Below are positions 1 to 8,753 of a stretch of DNA of 64,000 nucleotides, in pieces (within the stretch, counting starts at the first letter, position 1; each line of letters opens with the position of its first letter). The position numbers and the translations under genes are program-made. The notes under the pieces were generated by a model, which worked only from the letters and a program-made list of their open reading frames with translations, did not search any database and had not been told where the DNA came from. This DNA is from an uncultured Lachnospiraceae bacterium (GTDB lineage Bacteria > Bacillota > Clostridia > Lachnospirales > Lachnospiraceae): contig UQLY01000015.1 of NCBI GenBank assembly GCA_900542015.1, forward strand, positions 1 through 64,000, read 5' to 3'.

Positions 1-66
<66 letters not shown>

Positions 67-249
67 TTGTGACTGTTTTCCAGTCTCCATCCCGGTCAAA
101 ACCAACTTTGGCTGTTTTTAACCGTTTTTACTGTTTTTTGGTTTGTTCTTTCCGAACTCTCTGAAATTTTCTCTTGGAATTTTTCAGGGTTGCATTGCTG
201 TTTATTTGTCAAGGTCCTTTGTGCTTGTCTTCCGACGCGCAACAGTGAT

Positions 250-278
250 ATACTAGCACATCATCTCGATTACGTCAA
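250..278 (-). promoter_or_regulatory. rRNA operon promoter
   Basis: On the minus strand a -35 box TTGACG (273-278) is separated by exactly 17 bases from a -10 box TAGTAT (250-255). It is followed by a leader of about 180 bases before 16S rRNA. The position and spacing fit the sigma-70 promoter of the rRNA operon. Other upstream promoters may exist. Confidence 0.75.
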
Positions 279-417
279 GCACTTTTTTTAATTTTTTATT
301 TTCCCTTTTTGAGGGGGAATTTCATAATACCATCATTTCCATCCAAAGTCAACGCATTTTTACGCGAAAAAAAAGAACCTTAAAGAGCAAGATTACTTTT
401 CTCTGGCAGAAATGAAA

Positions 418-505
418 CGGAGAAAGAGGGATTTGAACCCTCGCGCCGCATGAGCGACCTACACCCTTAGCAGGGGCGCCTCTTCAGCCTCTTGAGTATT
501 TCTCC
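418..505 (-). tRNA. tRNA-Ser (GCT anticodon)
   Basis: The minus strand folds as a class II tRNA of 88 nt: acceptor GGAGAAA pairing with TTTCTCC, anticodon stem CGCCC/GGGTG, loop CTGCTAA with anticodon GCT, a long variable arm, T loop GTTCAAATC and discriminator G. CCA is not encoded. It decodes AGC/AGU serine codons. Confidence 0.96.
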
Positions 506-569
506 ATACTGCTGAACTTTATCCTCTACCAATATAAAGTTGCTACGCCCATTTCATGACGCAAAAGTT

Positions 570-598
570 ATTATACATAAGTGAATTTTATTTGTCAA
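570..598 (-). promoter_or_regulatory. Consensus sigma-70 promoter of tRNA-Ser
   Basis: On the minus strand TTGACA (593-598) and TATAAT (570-575) are separated by 17 bases, a perfect consensus promoter pointing at tRNA-Ser 65 bases downstream. It lies just beyond the end of the acyltransferase gene. Confidence 0.85.
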
Positions 599-629
599 TT
601 GATTTCGGCGATCTTTTTACAGTTTCCCA

Positions 630-1334
630 TTATTCATATTGTGCAATCGCCTCTTCAATCCGACGTTTTACTTCGGCAGCGATCTCATTAGACTTCATAT
701 GCTGGTATTCCTCATAGTACATGGGCTTTAGATAAATCAGCTTTACCGTCACGGGTCTGATGGAGTTTTCATCAAAGGGGATAAAGGAATTAACCAGCGC
801 GCAGGGCACAATGGGACATTTCGCCTTTTGCGCCGCCTTAAAGCTGCCTCCCTTAAAATCCAACAGCTTATTGCCGTTTCTGCTGCGGTGACCTTCCGCA
901 AAAATAATATAATTACGTCCTTGTCTGACTTCCTCCGCCACCTGATTGATCACTCTCATGGATTGGCGGATGTCGTCCCGGTCCATGGCGAGGGACCCTG
1001 TCGCCTCAATGACCTGTTTTAAGAGAATCACGTCCTTCGCCTCCTTCTTGATGACAAAGGCAAAAGGCTTGGGCGAAGAATAGAAAAACATCAGCACGTC
1101 AAATAATCCCTGATGATTGGGATAAAAAATAAATCCGTCCTTCTGCGGAATATTCTCAACACCATGGATTTCCGGAGTAATATTCCCCGCCTGTATCGCA
1201 TGGGTGGAAATTTTTTTGGACTGCAAAAAGCCCGACATATAGTCTCCTGCATATTTCTTTCCGGTTCTCCACAATTTAAAAAATAAAACGGGCACTAAAT
1301 ATAATTTACGAATAACCATCAATGCAATACGCAT
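630..1334 (-). CDS. plsC: 1-acyl-sn-glycerol-3-phosphate acyltransferase
   Basis: A 234-residue membrane-associated acyltransferase of the PlsC/LPLAT family. Such enzymes transfer an acyl chain to lysophosphatidic acid, making phosphatidic acid for phospholipid synthesis. The catalytic HX4D motif is present (His74 to Asp79, within NHQGLFDVL), as is the second family block EGHRSRNG (about 147-154). A hydrophobic N-terminus (about 6-22) fits membrane association. The ATG at 1334 follows an AGAGG ribosome site. Length and motifs are normal for the family. Exact acyl donor and substrate cannot be read from the sequence. Confidence 0.9.
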   Translation of the reverse strand: MRIALMVIRKLYLVPVLFFKLWRTGKKYAGDYMSGFLQSKKISTHAIQAGNITPEIHGVENIPQKDGFIFYPNHQGLFDVLMFFYSSPKPFAFVIKKEAKDVILLKQVIEATGSLAMDRDDIRQSMRVINQVAEEVRQGRNYIIFAEGHRSRNGNKLLDFKGGSFKAAQKAKCPIVPCALVNSFIPFDENSIRPVTVKLIYLKPMYYEEYQHMKSNEIAAEVKRRIEEAIAQYE

Positions 1335-1458
1335 AATAACCTCTTTCTCTTAGATAAACAATATCTGGTGTTTTTCAAAAATATATGTACATATATATAG
1401 GAAGAAACTATTGTTTCGTTCCGGCAAAAAATGGAAAATACGAACGACAAAGCCGCCT

Positions 1459-2013
1459 TTACCCTTCCTTTTTGTATGCCTCAATCGCTGTCTCATACAG
1501 ATTGTTGCCGTCCTGATCAATTACTACGATAACAGGGAAATTTTTCACTTCCAGCCTGCGGATCGCTTCTGTTCCCAGATCATCGTAAGCAATTACCTCC
1601 GATGAAAGAATGGACTTTGAAAGCAGGGCGCCCGCGCCTCCTACCGCCGCGAAATAAACCGCTCCGTTTCTGACAATCGCTTCCTGCACCTCTTTTGAAC
1701 GCTTCCCTTTCCCGATCATTCCTTTTAATCCCAGATCCAAAAGGGACGGCGCGTATTTATCCATCCTGCTTGCAGTCGTGGGACCCGCCGAGCCGATCGC
1801 TCTTCCCTCCCTTGCCGGAGACGGTCCCATATAGTAAATAATATTATTTTCCATATCAAGAGGCAGCGGCTGACCACTCTGCAAAGCCTCATACATTCTT
1901 TTATGGGCGGCGTCCCTTGCCGTATAAATCGTTCCGGTAATATAAACATAATCTCCGGATTTTAGTTTTGCCGCATCTTCCTTTGACAACGGCGCATTGA
2001 TATATTGGTCCAT
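1459..2013 (-). CDS. fumB: Fumarate hydratase class I, beta subunit
   Basis: A 184-residue C-terminal subunit of the two-part class I fumarase (FumA C-terminal/TtdB-like family). The enzyme interconverts fumarate and malate in the cytosol. The family signature GSAGPTTASRMD is clear, followed by the KG.GK segment. The ATG at 2013 is preferred because GAGGAAAC lies upstream; a longer reading from TTG at 2028 has no ribosome site. It starts 45 bases after the alpha-subunit gene ends, so the two form one transcription unit. Confidence 0.92.
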   Translation of the reverse strand: MDQYINAPLSKEDAAKLKSGDYVYITGTIYTARDAAHKRMYEALQSGQPLPLDMENNIIYYMGPSPAREGRAIGSAGPTTASRMDKYAPSLLDLGLKGMIGKGKRSKEVQEAIVRNGAVYFAAVGGAGALLSKSILSSEVIAYDDLGTEAIRRLEVKNFPVIVVIDQDGNNLYETAIEAYKKEG

Positions 2014-2058
2014 TTTGTTTCCTCGCAAAATCTTTCTTGATCTGATTGCATTGATTCT

Positions 2059-2901
2059 CTAAATAACCCTGACGCTGTGTCTGTTGACGTGACAACAGAT
2101 ATTAACTGCCACCGGCAGCCCCGCGATATGGGTAGGGCAGGTGTTGATATTGACGGCGATCGCCGTGGTGCTTCCTCCCAGTCCTCCCGGTCCGATGCCG
2201 CTTAGATTGATTTTTTCCAAAAGCTCTTCTTCCATTTCCTTAACATATGGAATTGGGGAACGCTGGTCCACGGGGCGGGTCAATGCCTTTTTCGCCATCA
2301 GAGCGCATTTTTCAAAGGTGCCTCCGATCCCGACTCCGACTACCATGGGCGGACACGCATTAGGTCCCGCGTCTTTTACAGCCGTTATAACAGCGTTTTT
2401 GACGCCCTCTATTCCATCCGCCGGTTTCAGCATAAATATGCGGCTCATATTTTCGCTGCCGAACCCTTTGGGCGCAACCGTAATCGTTACCTGCTCGCCG
2501 GGTACGATTTCATAATGAATGATCGCCGGTGTGTTGTCCCTGGTATTTTCCCGAATCAGCGGATCTTTGACAACGGATTTTCTGAGAAAACCGTCCACAT
2601 AACCCTGTCTGACGCCTTCGTTAATGGCGTCTTCCAAAAAGCCGCCCTCAAAATGAACGTCCTGTCCGATTTCCATAAAAATAACTGCCATTCCCGTATC
2701 CTGGCAGATAGGGATCATATCTTCGCCCGCGATGGCAAGATTTTCCTGCAGCTGGCATAGGATTTGCTTTCCGAGGGGCGCTTCCTCCTTTTCGCAGGCA
2801 TTTTGCAAAGCCGCTTCCATATCTTTCGTAAGAAAATGATTCGCCTCTATGCACATTTCTTTTATATTTTGCGTCACTTCCGATACCTGTATTGTCCTCA
2901 T
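2059..2901 (-). CDS. fumA: Fumarate hydratase class I, alpha subunit
   Basis: A 280-residue N-terminal subunit of class I fumarase, an oxygen-sensitive enzyme with a 4Fe-4S cluster that also serves as Lewis acid. The three expected cluster cysteines are visible: Cys66 in CQDTGM, Cys183 in ACPPM and Cys255 in CPTHIAG. The glycine-rich run GIGPGGLGGSTTA precedes the last. The start at 2901 is chosen because GAGG lies seven bases upstream. Use of the iron-sulfur enzyme fits an anaerobe. Confidence 0.94.
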   Translation of the reverse strand: MRTIQVSEVTQNIKEMCIEANHFLTKDMEAALQNACEKEEAPLGKQILCQLQENLAIAGEDMIPICQDTGMAVIFMEIGQDVHFEGGFLEDAINEGVRQGYVDGFLRKSVVKDPLIRENTRDNTPAIIHYEIVPGEQVTITVAPKGFGSENMSRIFMLKPADGIEGVKNAVITAVKDAGPNACPPMVVGVGIGGTFEKCALMAKKALTRPVDQRSPIPYVKEMEEELLEKINLSGIGPGGLGGSTTAIAVNINTCPTHIAGLPVAVNICCHVNRHSVRVI

Positions 2902-2944
2902 AACCGTTCCTCGCTTTGTACCATGATTATTCCACACTTTCTAT

Positions 2945-2973
2945 ATTATATAAATAATCTATCCGAATTTCAA
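2945..2973 (-). promoter_or_regulatory. Promoter of the fumarase operon
   Basis: TTGAAA (2968-2973) and TATAAT (2945-2950) on the minus strand are 17 bases apart and lie 44 bases before the alpha-subunit start. No operator-like repeat is evident. Confidence 0.7.
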
Positions 2974-2974
2974 C

Positions 2975-3040
2975 GCAAAACAAGCCGCTGCATCCATAAA
3001 ATTTCAGATTCGTGAAACTTTACGAATGCAGCGGGTCTTT
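2975..3040 (-). terminator. Intrinsic terminator after the SEDS-family gene
   Basis: CCGCTGCAT (2985-2993) is the inverse complement of ATGCAGCGG (3026-3034). On the minus strand the hairpin is followed by CTTGTTTTG. It separates the gene ending at 3063 from the fumarase promoter. The loop is long, so strength is uncertain. Confidence 0.55.
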
Positions 3041-3062
3041 TTATTTGCCTGTTTTATTATTT

Positions 3063-4424
3063 CTAAACCTTCTGAATCGGCAGACGGAACACATATTTTG
3101 ACCTTATGTTGTTTTCGGAAACAATATTGGTATTCCTGTAAACGCTCAACAGCAATCCCACCAATACCCCGTTTACCAGGGCGTTTCCCAGACCGTAGGA
3201 TAAGAACGGCATACTCATCTGTGAAAATACACTGTAGAATCCCAGATTGGAAATCAGGTAATTCAGGCTTTTGATAAACAGTAAGCCTCCGCAGCTAATG
3301 CTGACGATAAATCCCAACTGGTTTTTCTGACGGAAACTGATATGAAATATCTTCCAGATAAAATAAACGACAACGCACAAAACAAGGATTGTGAACGCTG
3401 CGCCGAAGTAAGTAAACATGGAAGTTACCACATAATCATTCTGAATCGAGGGCAGCGTTGACAGGGGCAGCTCACGGTTTCCAAGCAAAGTCATATTGCC
3501 AAGCTCCTGTCTGACCGCCATTACCTGATAGCTCGGCTCCGATTGATCAAACATGGCGCGGATTCTCGCCGCCTGATATTCCGCAAGGACGCGCAGGTTG
3601 CCGTTATTGAAATAAGCGTCCGCCGCAATCGCCGCCGGTAAGCCCAACGTCGGCACCCAGATAAGCGCCAGCTTTCCCGCCTTTTTATCTCCAAACCAGC
3701 CTTTCAAAACAGCTACCGTCAAAACAAGCAATATCGCCGCGCTCATTTCCATAGCTCCCGACATAGGCGCATGATTCGCCAGCAAAACGACGCCCATAAC
3801 GGCTAAGAGCAGAAGACATTTTATCATTCCCCGGAAACCCTTTCCTCTGTATCGGAATAAGATCGCCGCAAAAACAGGAACCATCAGCGTCATCATGTAA
3901 TAGGAAAAAGCGTTCCGCATAAGCATCCGATAACCGTATATAAAATAGTAAAAGACGAGCAAAATGCAGCAGCACCACCAAAGCGCAACGGGATGTTTGG
4001 CAAGAACGGTATAGTCTATCACGCATACCGCCGCCATTACCGCAAAACTTAAAAGCGTATTGACAACCGCTTTTATAATATAGGAGTTTCTGATCTCCAA
4101 TGCGTCCGCTCCGTTTCCCAGCGTACTTCCTTTAAAAATGATAATCTGGACAATCATTCCGATCAAACTCAAAACAACCGCTATCATGACAAGCTCCCAT
4201 TGCATTTTGGGTCTGTGAACCCGATCCAGCGCCACGCCCGCTTCCACGGGGTCTCCCATTTCCTTTACCGCCTTTTGAAGCGCCTCTTTTTCTTCCATTC
4301 CGCCGGCTCTGTACGCCTCCGCCTGATCTTCAATATGTTGTTCGATTTCTTCTACAATCATGGGACGCGCCTTTTTGCATCGGATCTGTTCGGAAAGCGT
4401 ATCCAGGTATTCACGCATTTCCAT
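3063..4424 (-). CDS. SEDS (FtsW/RodA/SpoVE-like) membrane protein with HAAS prefix domain
   Basis: A 453-residue protein in two parts. Residues 1 to about 75 are a soluble HAAS/DUF1700-type (permease prefix) helical domain with the pattern EEIEQHIEDQAEAYRAGG and ALQKAVKEMGDP. The rest has about ten membrane segments and ends in the SEDS signature SMPFLSYGLGNALVNG. A DYVVTSMFTYFG block sits where SEDS glycosyltransferases carry the catalytic Asp. SEDS proteins polymerise lipid II glycan strands; whether this divergent one does is inference. The ATG at 4424 is chosen because GGGAGGTG lies six bases upstream; a GTG at 4433 is part of that site. The gene overlaps the end of the PadR gene, so it is translationally coupled to its likely regulator. 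Confidence 0.8.
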   Translation of the reverse strand: MEMREYLDTLSEQIRCKKARPMIVEEIEQHIEDQAEAYRAGGMEEKEALQKAVKEMGDPVEAGVALDRVHRPKMQWELVMIAVVLSLIGMIVQIIIFKGSTLGNGADALEIRNSYIIKAVVNTLLSFAVMAAVCVIDYTVLAKHPVALWWCCCILLVFYYFIYGYRMLMRNAFSYYMMTLMVPVFAAILFRYRGKGFRGMIKCLLLLAVMGVVLLANHAPMSGAMEMSAAILLVLTVAVLKGWFGDKKAGKLALIWVPTLGLPAAIAADAYFNNGNLRVLAEYQAARIRAMFDQSEPSYQVMAVRQELGNMTLLGNRELPLSTLPSIQNDYVVTSMFTYFGAAFTILVLCVVVYFIWKIFHISFRQKNQLGFIVSISCGGLLFIKSLNYLISNLGFYSVFSQMSMPFLSYGLGNALVNGVLVGLLLSVYRNTNIVSENNIRSKYVFRLPIQKV

Positions 4425-4752
4425 AGACAGCACCTCCCAACACGCCGGTAACTGCAGAAGAATATTCCTTCCACTCTTCCGTTTTTTGTTTTAAAACTGC
4501 GTTCCCTTCTTTTGTAATGCTGTAATATTTACGGGTCTTTCCTCCCGCTTCTTTTTCATAGACGGTCAGATATCCTTTGTCCTCCAGAGAATGTAATAAG
4601 GGATACAGCGTCCCCGCCTTGAGTGTAAAAACATTTTGCGATCTCTGCGAAAGGGTCTCAATCATTTCATAACCGTACATATCTTTTTCCGACAATAATT
4701 TCAAAAGCAGCATCGTTGTGCTCCCGGAAACCAGACTTTTATCCACTGACAT
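4411..4752 (-). CDS. PadR family transcriptional regulator
   Basis: A 113-residue winged-helix repressor of the short PadR type. Family features are the opening SGSTTMLLLKLLSEKDMYGYEMIETL, here cited by position (residues 8-33), and the wing TLYPLLHSLEDKGYL. A strong AAGGAGG site precedes the ATG at 4752. The gene is first in a two-gene unit with the HAAS-SEDS protein. Short PadR regulators paired with HAAS-domain membrane proteins are a recurrent Firmicute arrangement, and PadR is expected to repress its own operon. A palindrome in the promoter fits that. Confidence 0.93.
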   Translation of the reverse strand: MSVDKSLVSGSTTMLLLKLLSEKDMYGYEMIETLSQRSQNVFTLKAGTLYPLLHSLEDKGYLTVYEKEAGGKTRKYYSITKEGNAVLKQKTEEWKEYSSAVTGVLGGAVYGNA

Positions 4753-4803
4753 TGTTTGCCTCCTTCTTTCTTTGTGACAGTTGACAGTTTCTTCGCGCGC
4801 TAT

Positions 4804-4862
4804 TATATAGATAATCTATATATCGATTGTCTATATAATAACACAACCAGCCGCTTTGTCAA
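4804..4862 (-). promoter_or_regulatory. PadR operon promoter with palindromic operator
   Basis: Minus-strand TTGACA (4857-4862) and TATTAT (4835-4840), 16 bases apart, form the promoter. Just downstream is a perfect palindrome, TATATAGATAATCTATATA (4804-4822), with a second degenerate copy overlapping the -10 (about 4823-4840). The site could bind the PadR dimer in tandem. Operator role is inferred from position and symmetry. Confidence 0.6.
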
Positions 4863-4894
4863 GAAAAAATTCGGCGTCTTTTATTTTTTGCCCT

Positions 4895-4996
4895 TTATTC
4901 TTCCATGTATTCTCTGTAATCCTCTTCACTGGCAAAGAGCATATATTCCGTTCCCGTAAATCCCATGTATCCGTCCGTTACCGTATATCCTTTCAT
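4895..4996 (-). CDS. Conserved-looking small protein, 33 residues
   Basis: The minus strand carries a clean ATG-to-TAA frame of 33 codons, beginning MKGYTVTDGYMGF and ending EDYREYMEE, with GGGAGG seven bases upstream of the ATG. The peptide is acidic and rich in aromatic residues (seven Tyr/Phe in the first 21), without a membrane segment. Similar short YMLFASE-type peptides are, to my recollection, annotated as hypothetical in Lachnospiraceae. Function unknown. Confidence 0.65.
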   Translation of the reverse strand: MKGYTVTDGYMGFTGTEYMLFASEEDYREYMEE

Positions 4997-5119
4997 TTTA
5001 AAACCTCCCTGCTTTCTTTGCGTCATTTCTGTATCTGGGTTCAGTTTAACAGAGAGTATGTCCGTTAAAACGGTCTTTTGTCTGCCGTTTTGTCTCTTAA
5101 AATGAAAAAATGATCAATC

Positions 5120-5148
5120 TTGACCGCATATTTCCAAGCCTTTATAAT
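5120..5148 (+). promoter_or_regulatory. Promoter of the chemotaxis receptor gene
   Basis: TTGACC (5120-5125) and TATAAT (5143-5148) are 17 bases apart on the plus strand, 80 bases before the receptor start. It is a sigma-70-type signal; no convincing sigma-28 box was found here. Confidence 0.65.
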
Positions 5149-5228
5149 AGTACTATAGTAACATGTAAAAGAGGAAAACAAACAGCGGAGACTTCCGCGC
5201 AAAAACACAAATGAAGGGGGAAGCATTT

Positions 5229-7316
5229 ATGAAATCAATCAAAAGCAAGATCACACTGGCGATCGTCGTATGCTCTATGCTCTCTGCGGCTATCATCAGT
5301 CTGACGAGTATTTCCAATTCCAAAAACATGTCTGTTACGGACGCAGAAAAAGAACTGGAGCTGTCCTGCGAAAATACCGGCGCAGAAATAAACGCCCTGA
5401 TATCCCGGATAGAACAATCCGTAGATACCTTGAGCGATATCGTCATGGACCGGCTGGATTTTTCCCGGTTTCAGAATAACGATCCTTATGTAACGGAATA
5501 CACCGACGGTCTGCTTGACAGCTTTTTCAAATTTTCCGAGCATACGGACGGCGCGATCTGCTCTTATATCCGGTACAATCCGGACTTTACCAATCCCACC
5601 TCGGGTATTTTTCTGACCCGCCCCGATACAAAATCTGCGTTTGACAGTGTTGTACCCACGGATTTCAGTATGTACGAAAAAGACGATCTGGCGCATGTGG
5701 GATGGTATTACATTCCCGTAGAAAATAAAGCGCCGATCTGGATGGAGCCCTATTTAAATGAAAATATCAATGTATATATGATTTCCTACGTCGTTCCCCT
5801 CTATGAAAACGGTACTTCCGTCGGGATTCTCGGCATGGACATCGACTTTAGCCAGATTACCGATTTCGCCGACAAAGCAACTGCCTTTGAAACCGGTTAT
5901 GCTTTTATCTTAAATGCGGAAGGCGACGTGCTGTATCATAAAGATCTGGAAACCGGCACCGACTTGTCCGAGTACAACGGCGGAGAGCTTGCTGCAATCA
6001 AAGATTTCGTCATAAATTCCGAAAATCAGGGGTCTACTCTGGAATATTCCTATAACGGTACGGACAAGTATCTCGCTTTTACCGAACTTGACAACGGAAT
6101 GAAACTGGTCTTAACCGCCCCGTTAAAGGAAATTAAGGCAGACGCGAACGCTTTGACTGCAAAAATCTGCAGTTTCCTTCTGGGCGGCATTCTGATCTCG
6201 ATTATTCTCGGCGTGCTGATTGGCGGCACCATCGCAAACCCGATCAAAAAGATTACAACTGTGATCAGACAGACTTCACAATTGGATTTCCGGGAAAATC
6301 CGGAAGTGGAAAAGCTTTTTAAGAAAAAAGATGAAACCGGAACGATGGCGCATGCCGTTGCAGAAATGCAGCATGCCTTACGCGAATTGGTCGGCGAAAT
6401 GGAACAGGTCAAAAATAATGTCCTTGGAAATATGTCTCTCCTGGATCATGTTATGCAGGAAAATAACGCTATCTCCGAAGATAACTCGGCTACTACCGAA
6501 GAGCTTGCCGCCGGCATGGAAGAAACTACGGCAAGCGCGACGATGATCGTAGGGAATATTAACGCAATTCAGGAAAACGTAAGCGATATTCAAAATCTGT
6601 CCGAGAAAGAACAGGAAGCGGCGGAGGAAGTCATGGCAAGGGCAAGGAAGCTTCGCGACGACACGGTTGTTTCCAGCGATAAGACAATGGAAATCTATGC
6701 TTCCATGAAAGACCGTACTGAGGAAGCCATTGAAAAATCAAAGGTTGTGGATAAGATTAACGAGCTGACCGATAATATCCGCCAGATTTCTTCCCAGACC
6801 AATCTGCTCGCATTAAACGCCAATATTGAAGCGGCGAGAGCGGGCGACGCAGGAAGAGGCTTCGCCGTTGTCGCCACGGAAATCGGCACTCTGGCAAGCC
6901 AGACCTTCGAGACCGTAGACGGAATCAATGAAATTGTTGCCGAAGTCAACGAAGCCGTTGACAATATGACGGAATGTATCCGGGTAATCATGAATTTCTT
7001 AGAGGAAACGGTCGTTACCGATTACGGCTCCTTCCGGCAGGTCGGCGAAAAATACGAGGAAGACGCCGGTACTTTTCATCAGTCCATGAAACAGATTTAT
7101 TCGGAAATCGCGGAACTGAATACGAAGATTAACGACATCGCAGAAACCATTGAAAATGTCAATATTACAATTACGGAATCCACGGAAGGCATAAATCTGA
7201 TCGCGGAAAAATCTACGGAAGCCGTAGCAAAGACCATGCAGGGTTACGACCACCTGCGGGAAAGCGGAGAAAATCTGGAAATTTTAAAAGATATCATCGA
7301 AAGATTTGAACTTTAG
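5229..7316 (+). CDS. Methyl-accepting chemotaxis protein
   Basis: A 695-residue transmembrane chemoreceptor. In order: first membrane helix (about 7-29), a large extracytoplasmic double-Cache-type sensor domain (about 30-308), second helix (about 311-335), HAMP (about 335-390), and a cytoplasmic methylation/signalling coiled coil. The conserved hairpin tip (about 530-555) includes NLLALNANIEAARAGDAGRG and GFAVVA. It signals through CheA/CheW to the flagellar motor; the ligand cannot be read from sequence. The start at 5229 has GGGGGAAG upstream; an in-frame ATG at 5211 is less well placed. It is one of few plus-strand genes here and stands alone, ending at a terminator. Confidence 0.93.
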   Translation: MKSIKSKITLAIVVCSMLSAAIISLTSISNSKNMSVTDAEKELELSCENTGAEINALISRIEQSVDTLSDIVMDRLDFSRFQNNDPYVTEYTDGLLDSFFKFSEHTDGAICSYIRYNPDFTNPTSGIFLTRPDTKSAFDSVVPTDFSMYEKDDLAHVGWYYIPVENKAPIWMEPYLNENINVYMISYVVPLYENGTSVGILGMDIDFSQITDFADKATAFETGYAFILNAEGDVLYHKDLETGTDLSEYNGGELAAIKDFVINSENQGSTLEYSYNGTDKYLAFTELDNGMKLVLTAPLKEIKADANALTAKICSFLLGGILISIILGVLIGGTIANPIKKITTVIRQTSQLDFRENPEVEKLFKKKDETGTMAHAVAEMQHALRELVGEMEQVKNNVLGNMSLLDHVMQENNAISEDNSATTEELAAGMEETTASATMIVGNINAIQENVSDIQNLSEKEQEAAEEVMARARKLRDDTVVSSDKTMEIYASMKDRTEEAIEKSKVVDKINELTDNIRQISSQTNLLALNANIEAARAGDAGRGFAVVATEIGTLASQTFETVDGINEIVAEVNEAVDNMTECIRVIMNFLEETVVTDYGSFRQVGEKYEEDAGTFHQSMKQIYSEIAELNTKINDIAETIENVNITITESTEGINLIAEKSTEAVAKTMQGYDHLRESGENLEILKDIIERFEL

Positions 7317-7324
7317 ACAAAAAT

Positions 7325-7376
7325 AAAAAAGGACTGGTTCTTTTCAGTAAAGTTACCGGTCCTTTTTTATTTTTTA
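7325..7376. terminator. Bidirectional intrinsic terminator
   Basis: GGACTGGT (7331-7338) pairs with ACCGGTCC (7355-7362), with one G-T pair. T-rich tracts lie on both sides (TTTTTTATTTTT on each strand). It serves the chemoreceptor gene on the plus strand and the symporter gene on the minus strand, whose ends converge here. Confidence 0.85.
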
Positions 7377-7399
7377 TGTAACTATTTGCAGCAAGCTCT

Positions 7400-8749
7400 T
7401 TATGAGTTTTTCATATGACGTTCTTCTAATTCCTTATTCATAATATCATATTCCTTCTCAACCGTATAAGGGATCATCAGAAGCATCTGTAAAATTGCCA
7501 CAATTACAGGCATTCCTACATACAGAGCCTTGATTACCCAAATAGCAGAATCCGGCTGCACTGCAAGCTCTCCATCGTACTTTCCCCAGTCTAACATGGC
7601 GCCGATCAGCGCGCTCCCAAGACCCATACCTACTTTACAGCCAAAGCTTTGGGCGCTAAATACCAATCCTTCCGAACGAACGCCGGTCTTCCACTCTCCG
7701 TATTCAACGCTATCGCCGATAATTGCAAACTGCACACCCATAACACATGCGTAGCCAATACCTCGGATAACCGAAGTCCCGATAACCAGGGCGGTATTTT
7801 CCATCCCGAAAAATAAGGGCACATAACTTATCAATATGATTGCCCAGCCCGCGAGGTTGGTATTTTTCTTGCCGATCTTTTTTACAATGGGTGCCAGAAG
7901 AAAGAAAAATACAATCATAGGTGCAATATATGCAGCATTTACGGTTCCGACCAGAGATTCATTGTGCAGTACCTGCACACAGAAGTAGCTGTTAATCGTG
8001 GAAATCGCCATATAAAACAGACAGGTGCCGGTTCCTAAAAGCATGGAAATAATCCAGCATTTATTTTTAACCAATGCTACCAATGCAGTCTTTACAGGAA
8101 TAGTTTCTCTTTCCTTCGCCTCCATACCAACGGTTTCTTTTGTTCCCGCAAAACAGATCAGGAAAAGGATCGCCGCAACGGCTCCGAATATACCGTAGAC
8201 AATAGTCCATGCGTGTCCTCCGCCTCCAAAAAAATTAACCAAAGGAAGTGTTGCCGCTGTAATAATAAGGCTGGTAATCTGAGCAAAAATCTGGCGAAAA
8301 ATGTTTAAAATACTTCTTTCATAAGAATCTGCCGTCATTAAAGTACTCAACGAACCATAGGGCAGGTTAATCATGGTATACATGGTCATAACCAGATTAT
8401 AGGTCACAAAAATGTAAATCAGCTTGCCCTTGTCGCTAAAATCGGGTACGGAAAACATCAGTACCGTTGCAACGGCAAAGGGGATTGCAATTCTTAACAG
8501 CCATGGTCTTGCTTTTCCAAATCTGGATTTTGTGCGATCTACCACCAAGCCCATAAGCAAATCCGACACACCGTCAAGGAAACGGGAAATCAGCATAATC
8601 GTACCGATCGCCGCTGCGCTTACATGGGCAACGTCCGTATAATACATCATGGCAAACGCTCCCAATGCAGCCCACACTACATTACTTGCCGCGTCTCCGC
8701 AGGCATAGGATATTTTTTCCGATAATTTCAATTTATTTTGCTTTTCCAT
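7400..8749 (-). CDS. GPH-family sugar:cation symporter
   Basis: A 449-residue permease of the glycoside-pentoside-hexuronide (MelB-like) branch of the major facilitator superfamily, with about twelve membrane helices. Typical features are the N-terminal EKISYACGDAASN block and the loop VDRTKSRFGKARPWLL, where GPH proteins bind the coupling cation and substrate. It starts 4 bases after the GH32 gene ends, so the two are co-translated. The partner enzyme suggests it imports sucrose or small fructo-oligosaccharides. The specific sugar is inference. Confidence 0.9.
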   Translation of the reverse strand: MEKQNKLKLSEKISYACGDAASNVVWAALGAFAMMYYTDVAHVSAAAIGTIMLISRFLDGVSDLLMGLVVDRTKSRFGKARPWLLRIAIPFAVATVLMFSVPDFSDKGKLIYIFVTYNLVMTMYTMINLPYGSLSTLMTADSYERSILNIFRQIFAQITSLIITAATLPLVNFFGGGGHAWTIVYGIFGAVAAILFLICFAGTKETVGMEAKERETIPVKTALVALVKNKCWIISMLLGTGTCLFYMAISTINSYFCVQVLHNESLVGTVNAAYIAPMIVFFFLLAPIVKKIGKKNTNLAGWAIILISYVPLFFGMENTALVIGTSVIRGIGYACVMGVQFAIIGDSVEYGEWKTGVRSEGLVFSAQSFGCKVGMGLGSALIGAMLDWGKYDGELAVQPDSAIWVIKALYVGMPVIVAILQMLLMIPYTVEKEYDIMNKELEERHMKNS

Positions 8750-8753
8750 TGCT

